A stretch of DNA of 64,000 bases from Bedellia somnulentella (Eukaryota > Arthropoda > Insecta > Lepidoptera > Bedelliidae), in the NCBI GenBank assembly GCA_963576735.1, contig OY755170.1, forward strand, positions 16,724,875-16,788,874, in the 5' to 3' direction. Position 1 is the stretch's first letter; each line of letters begins with the position of its first letter. Positions 12,701 to 21,697 of the stretch are shown here, piece after piece. The translations under genes were made by a program, and so were the position numbers. Below the pieces are notes generated by a model. It did not search any database and was not told where the DNA came from. It saw nothing but the letters and a program-made list of their open reading frames with translations.

Positions 12701-15700
12701 GCCATAGTAAAGATCAAGCAGATTAATAAATAACTGAAGATTTGATAAGAAATTCGAAAAATCAACTGACATATATGTCGTTTTCCATGGAAGTAACTGG
12801 AATTAAAATTATTCCTTTATTTATAGTACGTTTCCTTGCTTTCTACCGCGCCGCCTCGCCACGAGCCGGCTCTATGATAAGGATGCCGCCGCAAATCAAA
12901 CAATAATATAAAGCGTGTAAAAAAAATCGAAATTATTTTGCATGAGTATACCTACGCTACGCCCTATGGCGGCAATCAAATAGTGTCAAATGTTATGATT
13001 TCGGCGTGGCGGCAACGATTGTTTTAGATTTTAAAAGAAGCCGCCGGCGCGTGTATCATAACCATGTACTTCCGAAAAGTGGCAAATTTCTTTGAGAAGT
13101 AAATACAAAACCTTTGATGCCGCACTATCAAAGTGCCGATGGTTAAAACCTAACTATGCATGCACTCAGTTTGATATTAATAATATTTTTATTCGCTATG
13201 TTTATGGTATTAGTCGTAATGCGCATAGGTCCAGTTTTTCATATTCTTTGATACAGTTTTTTGCGTCTCATAGAATTCCTAAGCGTACCTACCTATACAC
13301 CGAACTGTTACACCTAACTACTCAGTGAAATAGCGCTAAGTCCTAGCTGCAAGACGCAAGAGTCTTGCAGGCTATGTCTTGTTCTTGCTCAAGTCTTGCA
13401 CGGTCAGTCTTGGTCTTGGTCTTGCTAAAAATACGCGGTCTTGTTCTTGGTCTTGGTCTTGCAAAAACGCAAGAACAAGACCAAGACTGCAAGACCAAGA
13501 CTGAATTTGGGCAACACTACGTCTGATAGTGATTCAAAAGGCATCATTAAATATAGGTAACAGTAGAGCCCATTCTTCGGCTAAACAAACAAATTTAATA
13601 CTAAGCGACTCAGTTTTATATTGTGCAGGTTTATAGGAAGACACAAATCAACGACCATCTTCAATCTCCCTATTTCTCAGTAAAAAGATTGACCTTTTAA
13701 TTTCTACAAGTGATCAATTTGTATTTTTCAGATCAGAGCATATGCGGATTTAAAATTAAATTAGGCGTGTCAATTAAAAAAACTGTGAAAATTTCTCAGT
13801 TTACGGCTATAAATAAAGCGTATAAGGATAATAAGTACGTGTTATTTCCCGATGTGCGAACCAAACAAATGTATGTGGTGTTGAAAGATAGTATTGGAGC
13901 TGAAGATATACTGTGTGCCTACTTCCATGCTGTTTTACTGTCTCTCATTATATGCGCCCTCAATGAAGTTTATGTAGTAAGTGTTTTCTCAATATTTCTT
14001 TTATAATTGTAAAGCATTATTATTTTAAATAGTATATTATTTAGTCACTAGCGATCCCGCCTGGCTTCGAGCGAGTAGTATAGTAAGCACGCCTCAATTT
14101 TTAACTGCAATTTATTTGCCAAAAACCTATCGGGCTTTATTTTATGAACTTTGGATTCGTATGTTTTACATACAGGTTATATGGCTTAGGAAAGCTTGAC
14201 TGTATTCGATGCAAAGTGACATGGCCTACATGTCTTTTAGAATATAAAAAAATAAATAGTAGAAGTTACAATTTTGCTATCGGTGAGAATACCAACACCT
14301 TCTATTGAAAAATATAATCTAGTCTATGTTATAATATGAAGGATCAAAATTTCCGTCGATTTAGACAAATTTCAGAAATGTTTTTTCTAGATTTCATGAT
14401 TTTGAAGTTTGAATTGAATAGGCTCTATCGAACACAAACATCTAAGATCACTCCATTATATTACGAGGAAAAGATCGGGAATAGAAAACTTAGGAATAGA
14501 TTAAAACCTCCTTGGTGTACGAAATTAAATATAATTCTGCATTCCATTCCATTTTTGAATTTAAAAAACTTATGTGAAAACATTTTTGGGCGATCACTCT
14601 TCACAACTTCCGTCAAGGTTTGCGATAATGCAAGCTCACATACCGATCGCAAAACCGTCGCATTTTTAAATAAGAAAACGGGGAGTTAATAAACCATCCG
14701 CCGTATATTCCTGACCAGAGGGTCAATTCTGCACATCGAGAACGATAATTAGCATACCTATCTCTTCTACCCATATTAAAATTAATTTATTTCACCCTCG
14801 CACGATCGAATATTCGGATTTTGACATTTTGATATGTATAGAACAATATAAATATTGTCATTTTCTATTCGATGAAACCAACGACAACTACGAAGCTATC
14901 GCTGTATTCGTCGAATATCACCATGTATTCTCATATATCAGAAATGTCAAAATCCGATCGTAAAGAAATTAATTTTAATACGGGTAGAAGAGATAAGTAT
15001 GCTAATTATCGTTCTCGATGTGCAGAGTTGACCCTCTGAGTCCTAACGACTGCCTCTTCATGTCCACTTCAGACTCACTGTTACTGTTATATTAATTAGT
15101 TCGAAGATCGAATGCAAAAATTAATCGAATGTCTGGAGAAATACTTTCAAAAACAATGAAATTAAAAAATAATGTATTATTTGTGTATTTTTTTCGATTC
15201 CCGATCTTTTTACACCTTAAAGTAACTGTTAACAAAACCTCACGCGATGTACAAAAAACAAGGCCATATGCCGAAAGTGAAGTAACAACAAAGATATACT
15301 AGATCGATACCGCGATGTAGGATATGACGCGTAGCTGCTAGTGTGCGAGTGAGTCCGCGAAAAGGTCGCTACAATAGTTAAGACTGTGTTTCTGTTATAG
15401 GATGTAACAGGCAGCGCAAGTAATACCAAGCCATTCGCGCAAGTTTGCCGCGCGCTACAAGCTGCTCAGTGGGGTAGATCACTTGTAAGAAACCCTACGA
15501 GAAATGGAATGTTGTACGAACCCTCAATTGAACTTCTCAAGTTTGTTAACTCAATTGTAGAGAGACAGTGGCCTCAAGTAAGCGGTGCGCTCACCAGAAC
15601 AGGTACAACCATTTTTAATCAATAATACATACATATACTCACGGCTATAAATCCCTTGAGTAGCCCGAGCTAGGGAATTAGACATTCCTCAGCCACTTTT

Positions 15701-16004
15701 GGAAGATGGGTGAGAAAAGGTGGGGAAATAAAGGTTTATGGTGATGGGTCTCCAACCGCATCGCCCAAAAATCCCTTAAAAGCCCCAATACCGTTAGTCG
15801 CACCTTACGTACACCCACCGCAAGAAATGGGGTAGCGCTATTCTAAGCCGACACTACACAGTAATATCAATCAAAATTTAATCAATAATGAATGATTAAA
15901 ATGTATTTTATAGTTCAATTCGTTTTTACTTTTTTACAGGATGGGATTTAAGCAAGCACCTGCTAATAGTCGATGAATGGCGAGCCGTTACTAAACAAGA
16001 TTAG
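3713..16004 (+). CDS. RUSF1: RUS family member 1 (DUF647 protein)
   Basis: Nine exons join in frame: 3713-3794, 4395-4559, 6812-6950, 8349-8506, 8675-8816, 11624-11832, 13732-13976, 15401-15602 and 15940-16004. They give 468 codons plus TAG, which is the length I recall for the human orthologue (C16orf58). Hallmark segments are in order: PxGYPxSVSxDYxPYQxWD in exon 2, GIGVGN and KDGCGHLGRILFAW in exon 3, KKWRLYADILND in exon 4, GGATRAAMTQHHA and NMADVAAKDSAQET in exon 5, hydrophobic probable membrane segments across exons 5-6, and VDEWRA at the C terminus. The RUS/DUF647 family is conserved from plants to animals; its animal function is poorly known. The ATG at 3713 is the first in frame. Intron 3 uses a GC donor at 6951. 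The introns hold LINE, mariner, foldback, hAT and SINE insertions, none disrupting an exon. Confidence 0.93.
5100..5345 (-). pseudogene. 3' fragment of an RTE-type LINE ORF
   Basis: The minus strand reads KGMLRWFRHIAR, then IYRANVVG, a stop and PRRAHVDQI, resembling the RWFGHVERM ... IYRANV ... GRPRKSY region near the C terminus of insect RTE reverse transcriptases. It contains stops. It abuts a different RTE relic upstream on the same strand, suggesting nested or deleted insertions in RUSF1 intron 2. Confidence 0.6.
5346..6566 (-). pseudogene. Broken RTE-type LINE reverse transcriptase
   Basis: Minus-strand pieces in successive frames follow one RTE ORF in order. From about 6566 to 6288: SDDAVKYRKLNRQISK and GSKVFSRDLSIGQLTRL. 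From 6373: FYKLFSRVIMNHLSRRF and QAGFRKGFGTIDHI. From 6156: LQRGVRQGDMISPKLF. From 5933: THLRFADKIEVMAETTEDL and YIYLGQTIRLGR. From 5588: GLIRRLRVTQRAMERAM and AKLKWQWAGHIARR. The catalytic FADD box reads FADK, so one of the metal-binding aspartates is gone, and several frameshifts and stops are present. The endonuclease domain is absent. The relic lies in RUSF1 intron 2, antisense to the gene. Confidence 0.85.
6960..7130 (-). repeat. Degenerate repeat family A copy
   Basis: Contains a decayed TATACTCA box, an AAAGG-GGGTAAC block and GGCCGCATCGCCCAATAAT, all diverged versions of family A. It lies in RUSF1 intron 3. Confidence 0.5.
7150..7869 (+). pseudogene. Mariner transposase relic
   Basis: Shifting plus-strand frames read SIGQELFNDVNDDPDLLKSVITGDKSW, QSSQWKSPDEPRPKKQ, LLTVFFDYN-like text, LVRDFLPK, APCDFFLFP-like text and DDWKNCWHK...EGDYFEG, the order expected of a mariner transposase. 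It is riddled with frameshifts and stops. The 3' end (TTATTTTTTGAACACACCTCG, about 7842-7866) resembles a mariner terminal inverted repeat. The 5' third and 5' terminal repeat are missing. It lies in RUSF1 intron 3. Confidence 0.85.
7880..8075. repeat. Repeat family C (shared with 48195-48345)
   Basis: A block containing TAGTCGTTAGTCTGCCAACC and CGCAATTGGCTAGTGTGATG recurs in the same orientation at 48195-48345. Such sequences often form the 3' end of lepidopteran LINEs, but no coding part is attached here. Confidence 0.55.
9188..11389. mobile_element. Foldback element with two 457-bp arms
   Basis: Positions 9381-9837 recur in reverse complement at 10647-11103, equal 457-bp arms around an ~809-bp centre (9838-10646) with no credible ORF. 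Outside the arms, a module starting TGTGGCGACAGCT and ending CACTAGCAGCGTC or CATACTAGCAGCGTC lies in direct orientation at 9188-9233 and 11334-11389. The arms contain smaller palindromes built on GTGTACGCTGGCGT. The pyrimidine-rich stretch 11116-11230 separates the right arm from its outer module. The element sits in RUSF1 intron 5. It could be a non-autonomous foldback DNA transposon; the family is unknown to me. Confidence 0.75.
11948..12270 (+). mobile_element. Diverged tRNA-derived SINE
   Basis: Parallel to the SINE at 2106-2475: box-A-like CGTGATAGCTCATTAAGC, box-B-like GGGTTCGAATG, the shared GTGAAGAAACCCACA and TGTATTCGTACAAAA blocks, and a decayed CTCTGCC...TTGAGG tail. It lies in RUSF1 intron 6, just after a short TG microsatellite (about 11898-11910). 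Confidence 0.7.
12455..13519. mobile_element. hAT-like non-autonomous element with TCTTGG subterminal repeats
   Basis: Ends are perfect 14-bp inverted repeats (TAGTGTTGCCCAAA at 12455-12468; reverse complement at 13506-13519). CGTCTGAT flanks both ends (12447-12454 and 13520-13527), an 8-bp target duplication as made by hAT transposases. Just inside, tandem TCTTGG/CAAGAC units fill about 12469-12610 and 13345-13505, facing inwards, and could act as transposase-binding arrays. The centre (12830-13090) is richer in GC and includes GCCGCC motifs. The ORFs at 12457-12669 and 13092-13328 are repeat translations, not genes. It lies in RUSF1 intron 6. Confidence 0.85.
14718..15040. mobile_element. 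MITE with ~65-bp inverted repeats
   Basis: AGAGGGTCAATTCTGCACAT onward to about 14790 is matched in reverse complement by about 14968-15038 (ends TGTGCAGAGTTGACCCTCT). A further inverted pair (GGATTTTGACATTT near 14817 and AAATGTCAAAATCC near 14943) lies inside. I could not settle a target duplication. It lies in RUSF1 intron 7. Confidence 0.7.
15231..15385 (-). repeat. Solo terminal module related to the 9.2-kb foldback element
   Basis: The minus strand reads GACTCACTCGCACACTAGCAGC, then a TACATCGCGGTATCGAT string, matching 9205-9260 of the foldback element. No second arm is present here. It lies at the end of RUSF1 intron 7. Confidence 0.55.
15626..15861 (-). repeat. Repeat family A copy
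   Basis: A near-complete copy of the TATG-tailed unit, in RUSF1 intron 8. Same orientation as the 2852 copy. Confidence 0.7.
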
Positions 16005-16595
16005 TTCGTTCGACCAGTACAGTATATTTAATATTATATTATTTAAGTAACTAAGTATATAATGTAAAACCATTTCATCAGTAGTAAAGAAAATGTGGGT
16101 GCAGTGTGTATAGATCTTGTATTATATAATTTGTATCCTTCAATATTTAGCCCTTGTGGGTACACAACTACAGATATTGACTAGGAGTGTATATTTTATT
16201 TACATGTTTTATAGCTACTTTTAAATGTCAATCAAATGAATATATTTTACAGAAATTATTTTAATTTTTAAAATATATTTTTTACAAAAATACTATTCCT
16301 GTGTTCTCATGAAACCATTTATTTTAATAAATGAAATTTATATTAATTATAAAATTAAATGCATAATATATTAAAAATTATTAAGAAATATGTCAATAAA
16401 AAACCATAAAATATTACAATAAAGGAAATTAAACAATTTATGTAATTTTGTTTTAATGTCACCAAACACCATCAGAGTACAGAACATAAATTTTCAATTA
16501 TTATTATTTTTATCAAAAAACTTTTATAAATAATAAAAGCAATGTTCCAACGACCAAAATGCATGTTGAGTTTGTTTATTGGAAAAAGCTTTATT
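16005..16595. other. RUSF1 3' flank
   Basis: Very AT-rich. Several AATAAA or near matches occur (for example near 16326, 16387 and 16421), so a polyadenylation site is plausible but cannot be chosen. Confidence 0.4.
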
Positions 16596-16963
16596 TCATT
16601 TTGGCAAGAATTGAAAACTTTGACAGACCACACAAAAAGATTTTCTGCACGAAGTTAACTTTAAATTAGGTACTGTTAGATTATTTTCTATTTTCGTCTT
16701 TAAGCGCTGCGATTGGTATCCCATATGAGCTGGTTCGAAAGAGTGAACATTTTTAATAACATGAAAAAACAACTCTATGGGTATTTTTAATTTCTTAAAG
16801 AGCTGTTGGCATGATACTGTTTGGTCGCTAGTGGAACATACTGGCCTAATACATTTCTTTTGAAAAATCAAATCTGTTAGTAGTTCATCAGTAGAGTTAC
16901 CCCAAAATATCACTCCATAGCGTAATAACGAACGTACGTAGCCATGATATGCAAGTTTGTCAG
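16596..16963 (-). pseudogene. LINE reverse transcriptase C-terminal fragment
   Basis: The minus strand reads ADKLAYHGYVRSLLRYGVIF, then WGNSTDELL, QKKCIRPVC and CQQLFKKLKIP. This is the region after the polymerase core of Jockey/CR1-type LINE proteins, where YGxxxWG is conserved. No polymerase motif remains, and the frame ends at 16596. Confidence 0.7.
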
Positions 16964-17004
16964 CTTATTATTTATTTATTTGGTTTGCCATCAGAGCATA
17001 ATAC

Positions 17005-17256
17005 ATACATTAATACATACATACATACATATACTCACGGCTATAAATCCCTTGATTAGCCAGAGCTAGGGAATTAGGCATTCCTCAGCCACTTTTGGAA
17101 AGTTAAGTGGGGAAAAGATGGTAAAATAAAGATTGTTGGTGATGGGTTTCCAGCTTCATCGCCCAGAAATTCCTTAAAAGCCTCAATACCGTTAGTCGCC
17201 TCTTATGTACACCCACCGGAAGAAATGGGGTAGTGCTATTCTAAGCTGACACTACA
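17005..17256 (-). repeat. Repeat family A copy
   Basis: Near-complete TATG-tailed unit with an extended CATA microsatellite at its low-coordinate end. Confidence 0.7.
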
Positions 17257-17375
17257 TTAACACATTTTTTAAAAACCTAGATTACACATAATAACACAAA
17301 ATTCCTGAGGTATGCGACAATTATAGGCAGAAGAACACATCAATCATTAGGCATGACATATAAGTTGTTTTTTTT

Positions 17376-17760
17376 TCGTGTAGTCCGTTCTGTCATACCG
17401 TTTGTTATACCGGTATGACAGAACGGATAAAAAAAGTCTGCTCTGTTCGCCTACGCTGTCGAACAGAACGGACTACGAAAAAAGTGTCCGGTTTGTTAGA
17501 TAAGAGATTGTTTTAAGTGATGGGTATTTGCCAAGGTCCAATAAATAAATTATTACTATACCTAACTTATACGCATTGTAGTTCATAAACTTCAACCATG
17601 TATAAAACATAAAGGGTAATTTGTATGTTTTTTTAATGCCCGGCGGGACTTGTGAAGTTTTCGAGAGTGCAAAAACATCAGTAGAAAGAAAAACTTAGAA
17701 AAAAATCTAATGAAAATTGAAATAACGCTCCAAATTATTTCTGGGGTACTAATACTTCAT
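17376..17760. repeat. Palindrome-rich repeat family D, copy 1
   Basis: GTAGTCCGTTCTGT at the start and ACAGAACGGACTAC near 17477 are inverted repeats, with a second pair around TTATACCGGTATGA. The segment from here through the GGCGGGACTTGTGAAGTTTTC block recurs in opposite orientation at 37150-37420. It looks like a small non-autonomous DNA element. Confidence 0.55.
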
Positions 17761-17792
17761 GATTTTTAATAAATATCATGAGGTAACATAGA

Positions 17793-17990
17793 AGCGGCCT
17801 TGATAGCACAGTGGAAAAGAGCACTGCCTCTAATGCTGTTGCGATGCGATGATAGGCATGTGATAAATCCAGAGCCAAGCATAAGGCACGTGAGTCACGT
17901 AACTAATTTTTGTTTAATAGTCACATGGGTTATTAATAGATCGATGAGGAAAAACATCCTGGAGAAATCCACAGGGCAGAGTTGGTACTT
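17793..17990 (+). mobile_element. Decayed tRNA-like SINE head
   Basis: A box-A-like string (CTTGATAGCACAGTGG) is followed by GATAAATCCAGAGCC in the box-B position. The CACGTGAGTCACGTAACTAA and GGAGAAATCCACA blocks are weakly like the other SINEs. The 76-codon frame here is not credible. Confidence 0.45.
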
Positions 17991-18320
17991 AAAGCATAAG
18001 AAGGAAAAATTTAAATCACTCCTTTATTAAAATTTTACTGACTTTACAATCCAAAAGTGGTTTAAAAAGACCGCAGCTAAAGATGATACATTTTCTTTAA
18101 AAATAAATGTAATTATTTTGTATTGTAATACGATAAAGCATGTTTAATTTTTCATTGAAACCTTCTAAGTTGAAGCCACATAAATTATTGTTAAACAAGT
18201 ATTCGCTGGGTGCGCGACGGCAGCGCCAACTAGCGTTCACAATTATGGCGGACATAAAAATGTCAATTGGGCGGCTGTAAACAAACAAATAATTTCAAGA
18301 AAGTATCGTAATATATATAC

Positions 18321-19075
18321 AGGGTGTAATTGTAACGACTGTTTTCAATGAAAAGTATGATTAATTATCACGTATAGAGGCAGAATTCGTTGAAAAAAAA
18401 CACACTTATTTTTTTTTCAAATTTTGTTAAAATTTGCACTAAGAAAGTAGCACTATTGACACCAACACGCTCAATGTGTGCGTGAAACGCGATGACAAGG
18501 CGGGCAACTCAGCTGACAGCTGCGACCCGCCGTGACCGTGACCCTTAACCGGCGGCCAAATCAAATCAAGGCCAGTAAAGTAATCAATCGAACTTAGCTT
18601 CTAATATCTTCTTATTTTTTACATGTTATTATTTGACGTGATAAATTTGAATAACACTACCCCATAGTTAATACTGCGTTGGAATGCGGCAGTATGTTCA
18701 GAGAAAAATTCATAATTCGTAAACATCGATCGCCGCGAAATTCAAAATCTGCATACGTATCAAGTCGGGCGGGCTTGTCGGCATTTTATCAAAGGAACAG
18801 TATTAGTACTAAGTTAGTTGTTTGTAGCTCATTGTGTTTGTGTCGCTTATGATTGGATGTCACTTTTATTTTTCGCATTAATTTTCGGAGTGTGAGTTCA
18901 GTTTTAGTATCTTGTGTTGTGATTGTGTTGAGTTGAGTAAATATGGCGTACACGAACCAGCAAAGTTCAGTGTTGGTGTTTTATAATGTTAATTCTCAAA
19001 ATGTTCTGCGTTTTGCGCAAATAAAGGTGATAGCCCGGATCTGCCACTGCCAATCAAAACGGGGTGAGTTATTTT
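18321..19075 (+). other. Possible transposon 5' end with a short coding exon
   Basis: Begins ACAGGGTGTAATTGTAACGA, a type of start common to insect transposons. An ATG near 18942 opens MAYTNQQSSVLVFYNVN... for about 41 codons up to a good donor (GG/GTGAGT near 19066). An N terminus of this kind is seen in transposon-encoded helix-turn-helix proteins, but similarity is weak. A block at 18590-18730 is partly repeated in direct orientation at 19540-19690, favouring a repetitive origin. Confidence 0.3.
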
Positions 19076-19433
19076 TATTCGTATTCTTTAGTTAACTGTG
19101 ATAGAGTACAGATACACCCGTTTAGAGCCCTTTAGCCCCGAGAGAGTTTAGTAAACACCAAGAACTCCTCCAATTTCGATGTTGGTTAATGAATGAATAG
19201 GTATCTCTTGCGCACTTTATTTTATGCCACGTAAATGCATCGTTTCGAGGGTCTCTATTTGTTTTTAACTTTATTATCTTACGCTCATGAAGTACATACA
19301 TTACATACATACTCACGCCGTTACTACCCTTTGGGGAGGCAGAGATGTAAAGTAAAACAAAAATAGCGGTAGCTGATTACTTAGGACGACAGTTTTGTTA
19401 TAATCATCGGTGTTAATTAATAGAGATAGATTT

Positions 19434-19570
19434 TTTACATACATATTCTCACGCCATTAGTTCCCATTGGGGTAGGCAGAGACTATCGATCGCCACTTCG
19501 TACGATCCTGGCAAACCTCTCTAGCTTTGTTTACATCCATCAATCTTTTTACTTGAAAATGTTTGAATTA
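19434..19570 (-). pseudogene. C terminus and 3' tail of an RTE LINE
   Basis: The minus strand reads VKRLMDVNKAREVCQDR, then TKWRSIVSAYPNGN and a stop, the usual end of an insect RTE ORF, followed by GGCGTGAGAATATGTATG. It shows that the TATG tail belongs to an RTE 3' end. The matching fragment at 43623-43735 is more decayed. Confidence 0.75.
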
Positions 19571-19912
19571 CACTACCCCATATTTAATACTGGATTGAAA
19601 TACGAGGCGACTAAGACCACAGCCTCACCAGGCGCGGCGATAAGTTCAAAGAAAAATCAAAAATAGTTGCGAAATTCAAAAAAATTTTGCATTGCTGTCA
19701 TAGTGCGGTTTATACGGTCACGAGCAAGTGTGCGCAAGACTAGATGGTCACATGACGCGCCCGCTGTTCTCTGTGTGTGGGTGAGACATTATACGGGTAG
19801 GAGTGTGTGCGCCAGGCTAGTGTAGATAACCACAGTTTTCCATCTGATGGAGAAAGTAAGTTTTTCTGCTAAAGCGGTTTTAATCTTTTTGTTTATTTCA
19901 TATGGTGGATAT

Positions 19913-20397
19913 TGTTACGACATCTGTTCGCAAGTAGGAGATAGGATTTGCCACTACTAGATAACAGATGGCGTTACTAGTATTCTAATAAGTAAAGGAA
20001 TTACTAGATGTTTCTCGAATATCGACTTTTCGAGAATGTGGTACTAGAACTTTCTGTAATATTCGCGTATTTGAGATTTGGCATATATAAAGAGCGACGC
20101 GTGCTACGGAGTCATTCGAGTGCGAAGAACTAAAGCGAGAACAAGCGAAATACTAGAGGAAGAAATTAAATACGACAGTGCAGTGATATACGGATTACGG
20201 AAATAAGCTTAACGGTGTGGACAGTGTTACTATAACGGAGTAAATTAGTGTTGTTAATTAGTGCGAGTATCGATAGTTAATTATCGATAGTGTTTGTTGT
20301 GTTGTGTAAAGTGCGTTATTGGTTAATAAATATAATTACACCTTATTGCACGAAAGTGTGACTGGTATTTATCAAATTAAGAACCCGGTACGTAACA
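19913..20397 (+). repeat. 5' LTR
   Basis: 485 bp. It holds a TATA box (TATATAA, 20084-20090), a possible initiator near TCATTCGAGTG about 30 bases later, a short palindrome (ATCGATAGTTAATTATCGAT, about 20269-20288) and a polyadenylation signal AATAAA at 20325-20330. No difference from the 3' LTR was seen on reading. Confidence 0.95.
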
Positions 20398-20398
20398 A

Positions 20399-20416
20399 TT
20401 GGTGACAGAAGTGGAT
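20399..20416 (+). promoter_or_regulatory. Candidate primer-binding site
   Basis: TTGGTGACAGAAGTGGAT directly follows the 5' LTR by one base. TGG at this position is typical of a tRNA 3' CCA complement. I cannot identify the tRNA. Confidence 0.6.
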
Positions 20417-20422
20417 TTGAAG

Positions 20423-21697
20423 ATGCCAGTTATGCCGAAGGAAGACGGAAGAGAGGGTGTGAAGACACGCGCTCAGAAAGCCGCAGAGGGTGAACAGCTG
20501 TCGGAAATGAGTTCATCGGTCACGAACCCTCGGAGTGACATTCCAGAGGAGACGTCCGCGGTGACTAACGCGCCGTCTACATCAACGGCGCCGGCGGCCG
20601 CAACTAATACTGACTTGACGATGATAGTTGAAATGTTTCAAAGCATGCGTGAAGCACAACAAAGCATACAGGATGTTGTGAAAAACATACATTCGGAGGT
20701 ACAGGATGTTAAAAAAAACATACATTCGGAGGTACAGGGTGTTGTGAAACAAGAAGTTCGTGAGTTGCGCGAGGAACAGCAAACTAAGTTCTCACAAGTT
20801 CTCACTGCGGTCAATGAAGTCAGTGGTCGGGTGGTTACTGTGGAAAAAGACGTAGAGCAGATGAAGGAGCAGGTAACCACTATTGAGAAAGATATCGATG
20901 ACATGAAGACCGACTTCCGCGGAATGGAGAAAAGGGTTCTGCAGCTTGAATCACGACCGGTCAAGGTTGTCTCCGGTGAGAATGTAGTAGCTGTCCATGG
21001 TCCTCGTGTGAAGGTTCCTCCCTACGACGGAACAACATCCTGGTCGGCGTATAGACATCAGTTCCAGACTGTTGCGGCTGCCAATGGTTGGACTGATGAA
21101 CAGTGTTTGACTGCACTGACGGTGGCGCTCCGAGGTCAAGCACTGTCAGTAATAGAGGCGCTGCCGACTTCGAGTGGTGGTTTCAAGGACCTGCTGGATG
21201 CGTTGGAGTCTCGCTATGGAGAGCGACACCTGGAGTACGTGTTCCGCGCTCAGATGCGTGATAGGGTCCAGCGTTCTGGAGAGGGACTTCAGCAGTGGGC
21301 CCTTGAAATCGAGAAGCTCGTCCGCAAGGCCTATCCCAGTGTAGATCCGAAGACGGTGGAAATGAACCTGGTGCAAGCATTCGTCGACGGCATCAGAGAT
21401 ATCGAAGTGAGAACAGCGGTGAGACTTCAACACCACACGTCTCTCAAGGATGCCTTGGCGAACGCTCTAGAAGTTGAAGCTTGCCGCCAGGATACGCGCC
21501 AAACTCATCGACTTCGTGAGATTGCGGAAGCAAATGAGGACGTCAAGGTCATTAAAGCACCCGTCGGAAGGAGTACTGGACCGATTTGTTATGGCTGCGG
21601 GAAAAGGGGCCATTTGAGATTAAGTTGCCCGCTGAGGAAGGAAGAAAAGAGGCAGGCAGAGGCTTCTGCCGCAAACGTCCAGGGAAACGAGCATTAG
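20423..21697 (+). CDS. Ty3/Gypsy Gag polyprotein
   Basis: 424 residues from the first ATG, 25 bases after the LTR. The N-terminal third is acidic and Ser/Thr-rich. Residues ~75-180 form a predicted coiled coil containing two direct repeats of a NIHSEVQ unit (DNA repeat at about 20682-20743). A capsid-like region follows (PPYDGTTSWSAYRHQF and LTALTVALRGQA). The C terminus holds one CCHC zinc knuckle (CYGCGKRGHLRLSC), which packages RNA. The frame ends in TAG at 21695-21697, overlapping pol by 112 bases in the -1 frame. It assembles the particle in which reverse transcription occurs. Confidence 0.93.
   Translation: MPVMPKEDGREGVKTRAQKAAEGEQLSEMSSSVTNPRSDIPEETSAVTNAPSTSTAPAAATNTDLTMIVEMFQSMREAQQSIQDVVKNIHSEVQDVKKNIHSEVQGVVKQEVRELREEQQTKFSQVLTAVNEVSGRVVTVEKDVEQMKEQVTTIEKDIDDMKTDFRGMEKRVLQLESRPVKVVSGENVVAVHGPRVKVPPYDGTTSWSAYRHQFQTVAAANGWTDEQCLTALTVALRGQALSVIEALPTSSGGFKDLLDALESRYGERHLEYVFRAQMRDRVQRSGEGLQQWALEIEKLVRKAYPSVDPKTVEMNLVQAFVDGIRDIEVRTAVRLQHHTSLKDALANALEVEACRQDTRQTHRLREIAEANEDVKVIKAPVGRSTGPICYGCGKRGHLRLSCPLRKEEKRQAEASAANVQGNEH

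Noticed and set aside
14336..14689. 117-codon plus-strand ORF
   Set aside because: Lies in RUSF1 intron 7, has no recognised domain, AT-rich composition like its intron, and competing frames on the other strand.
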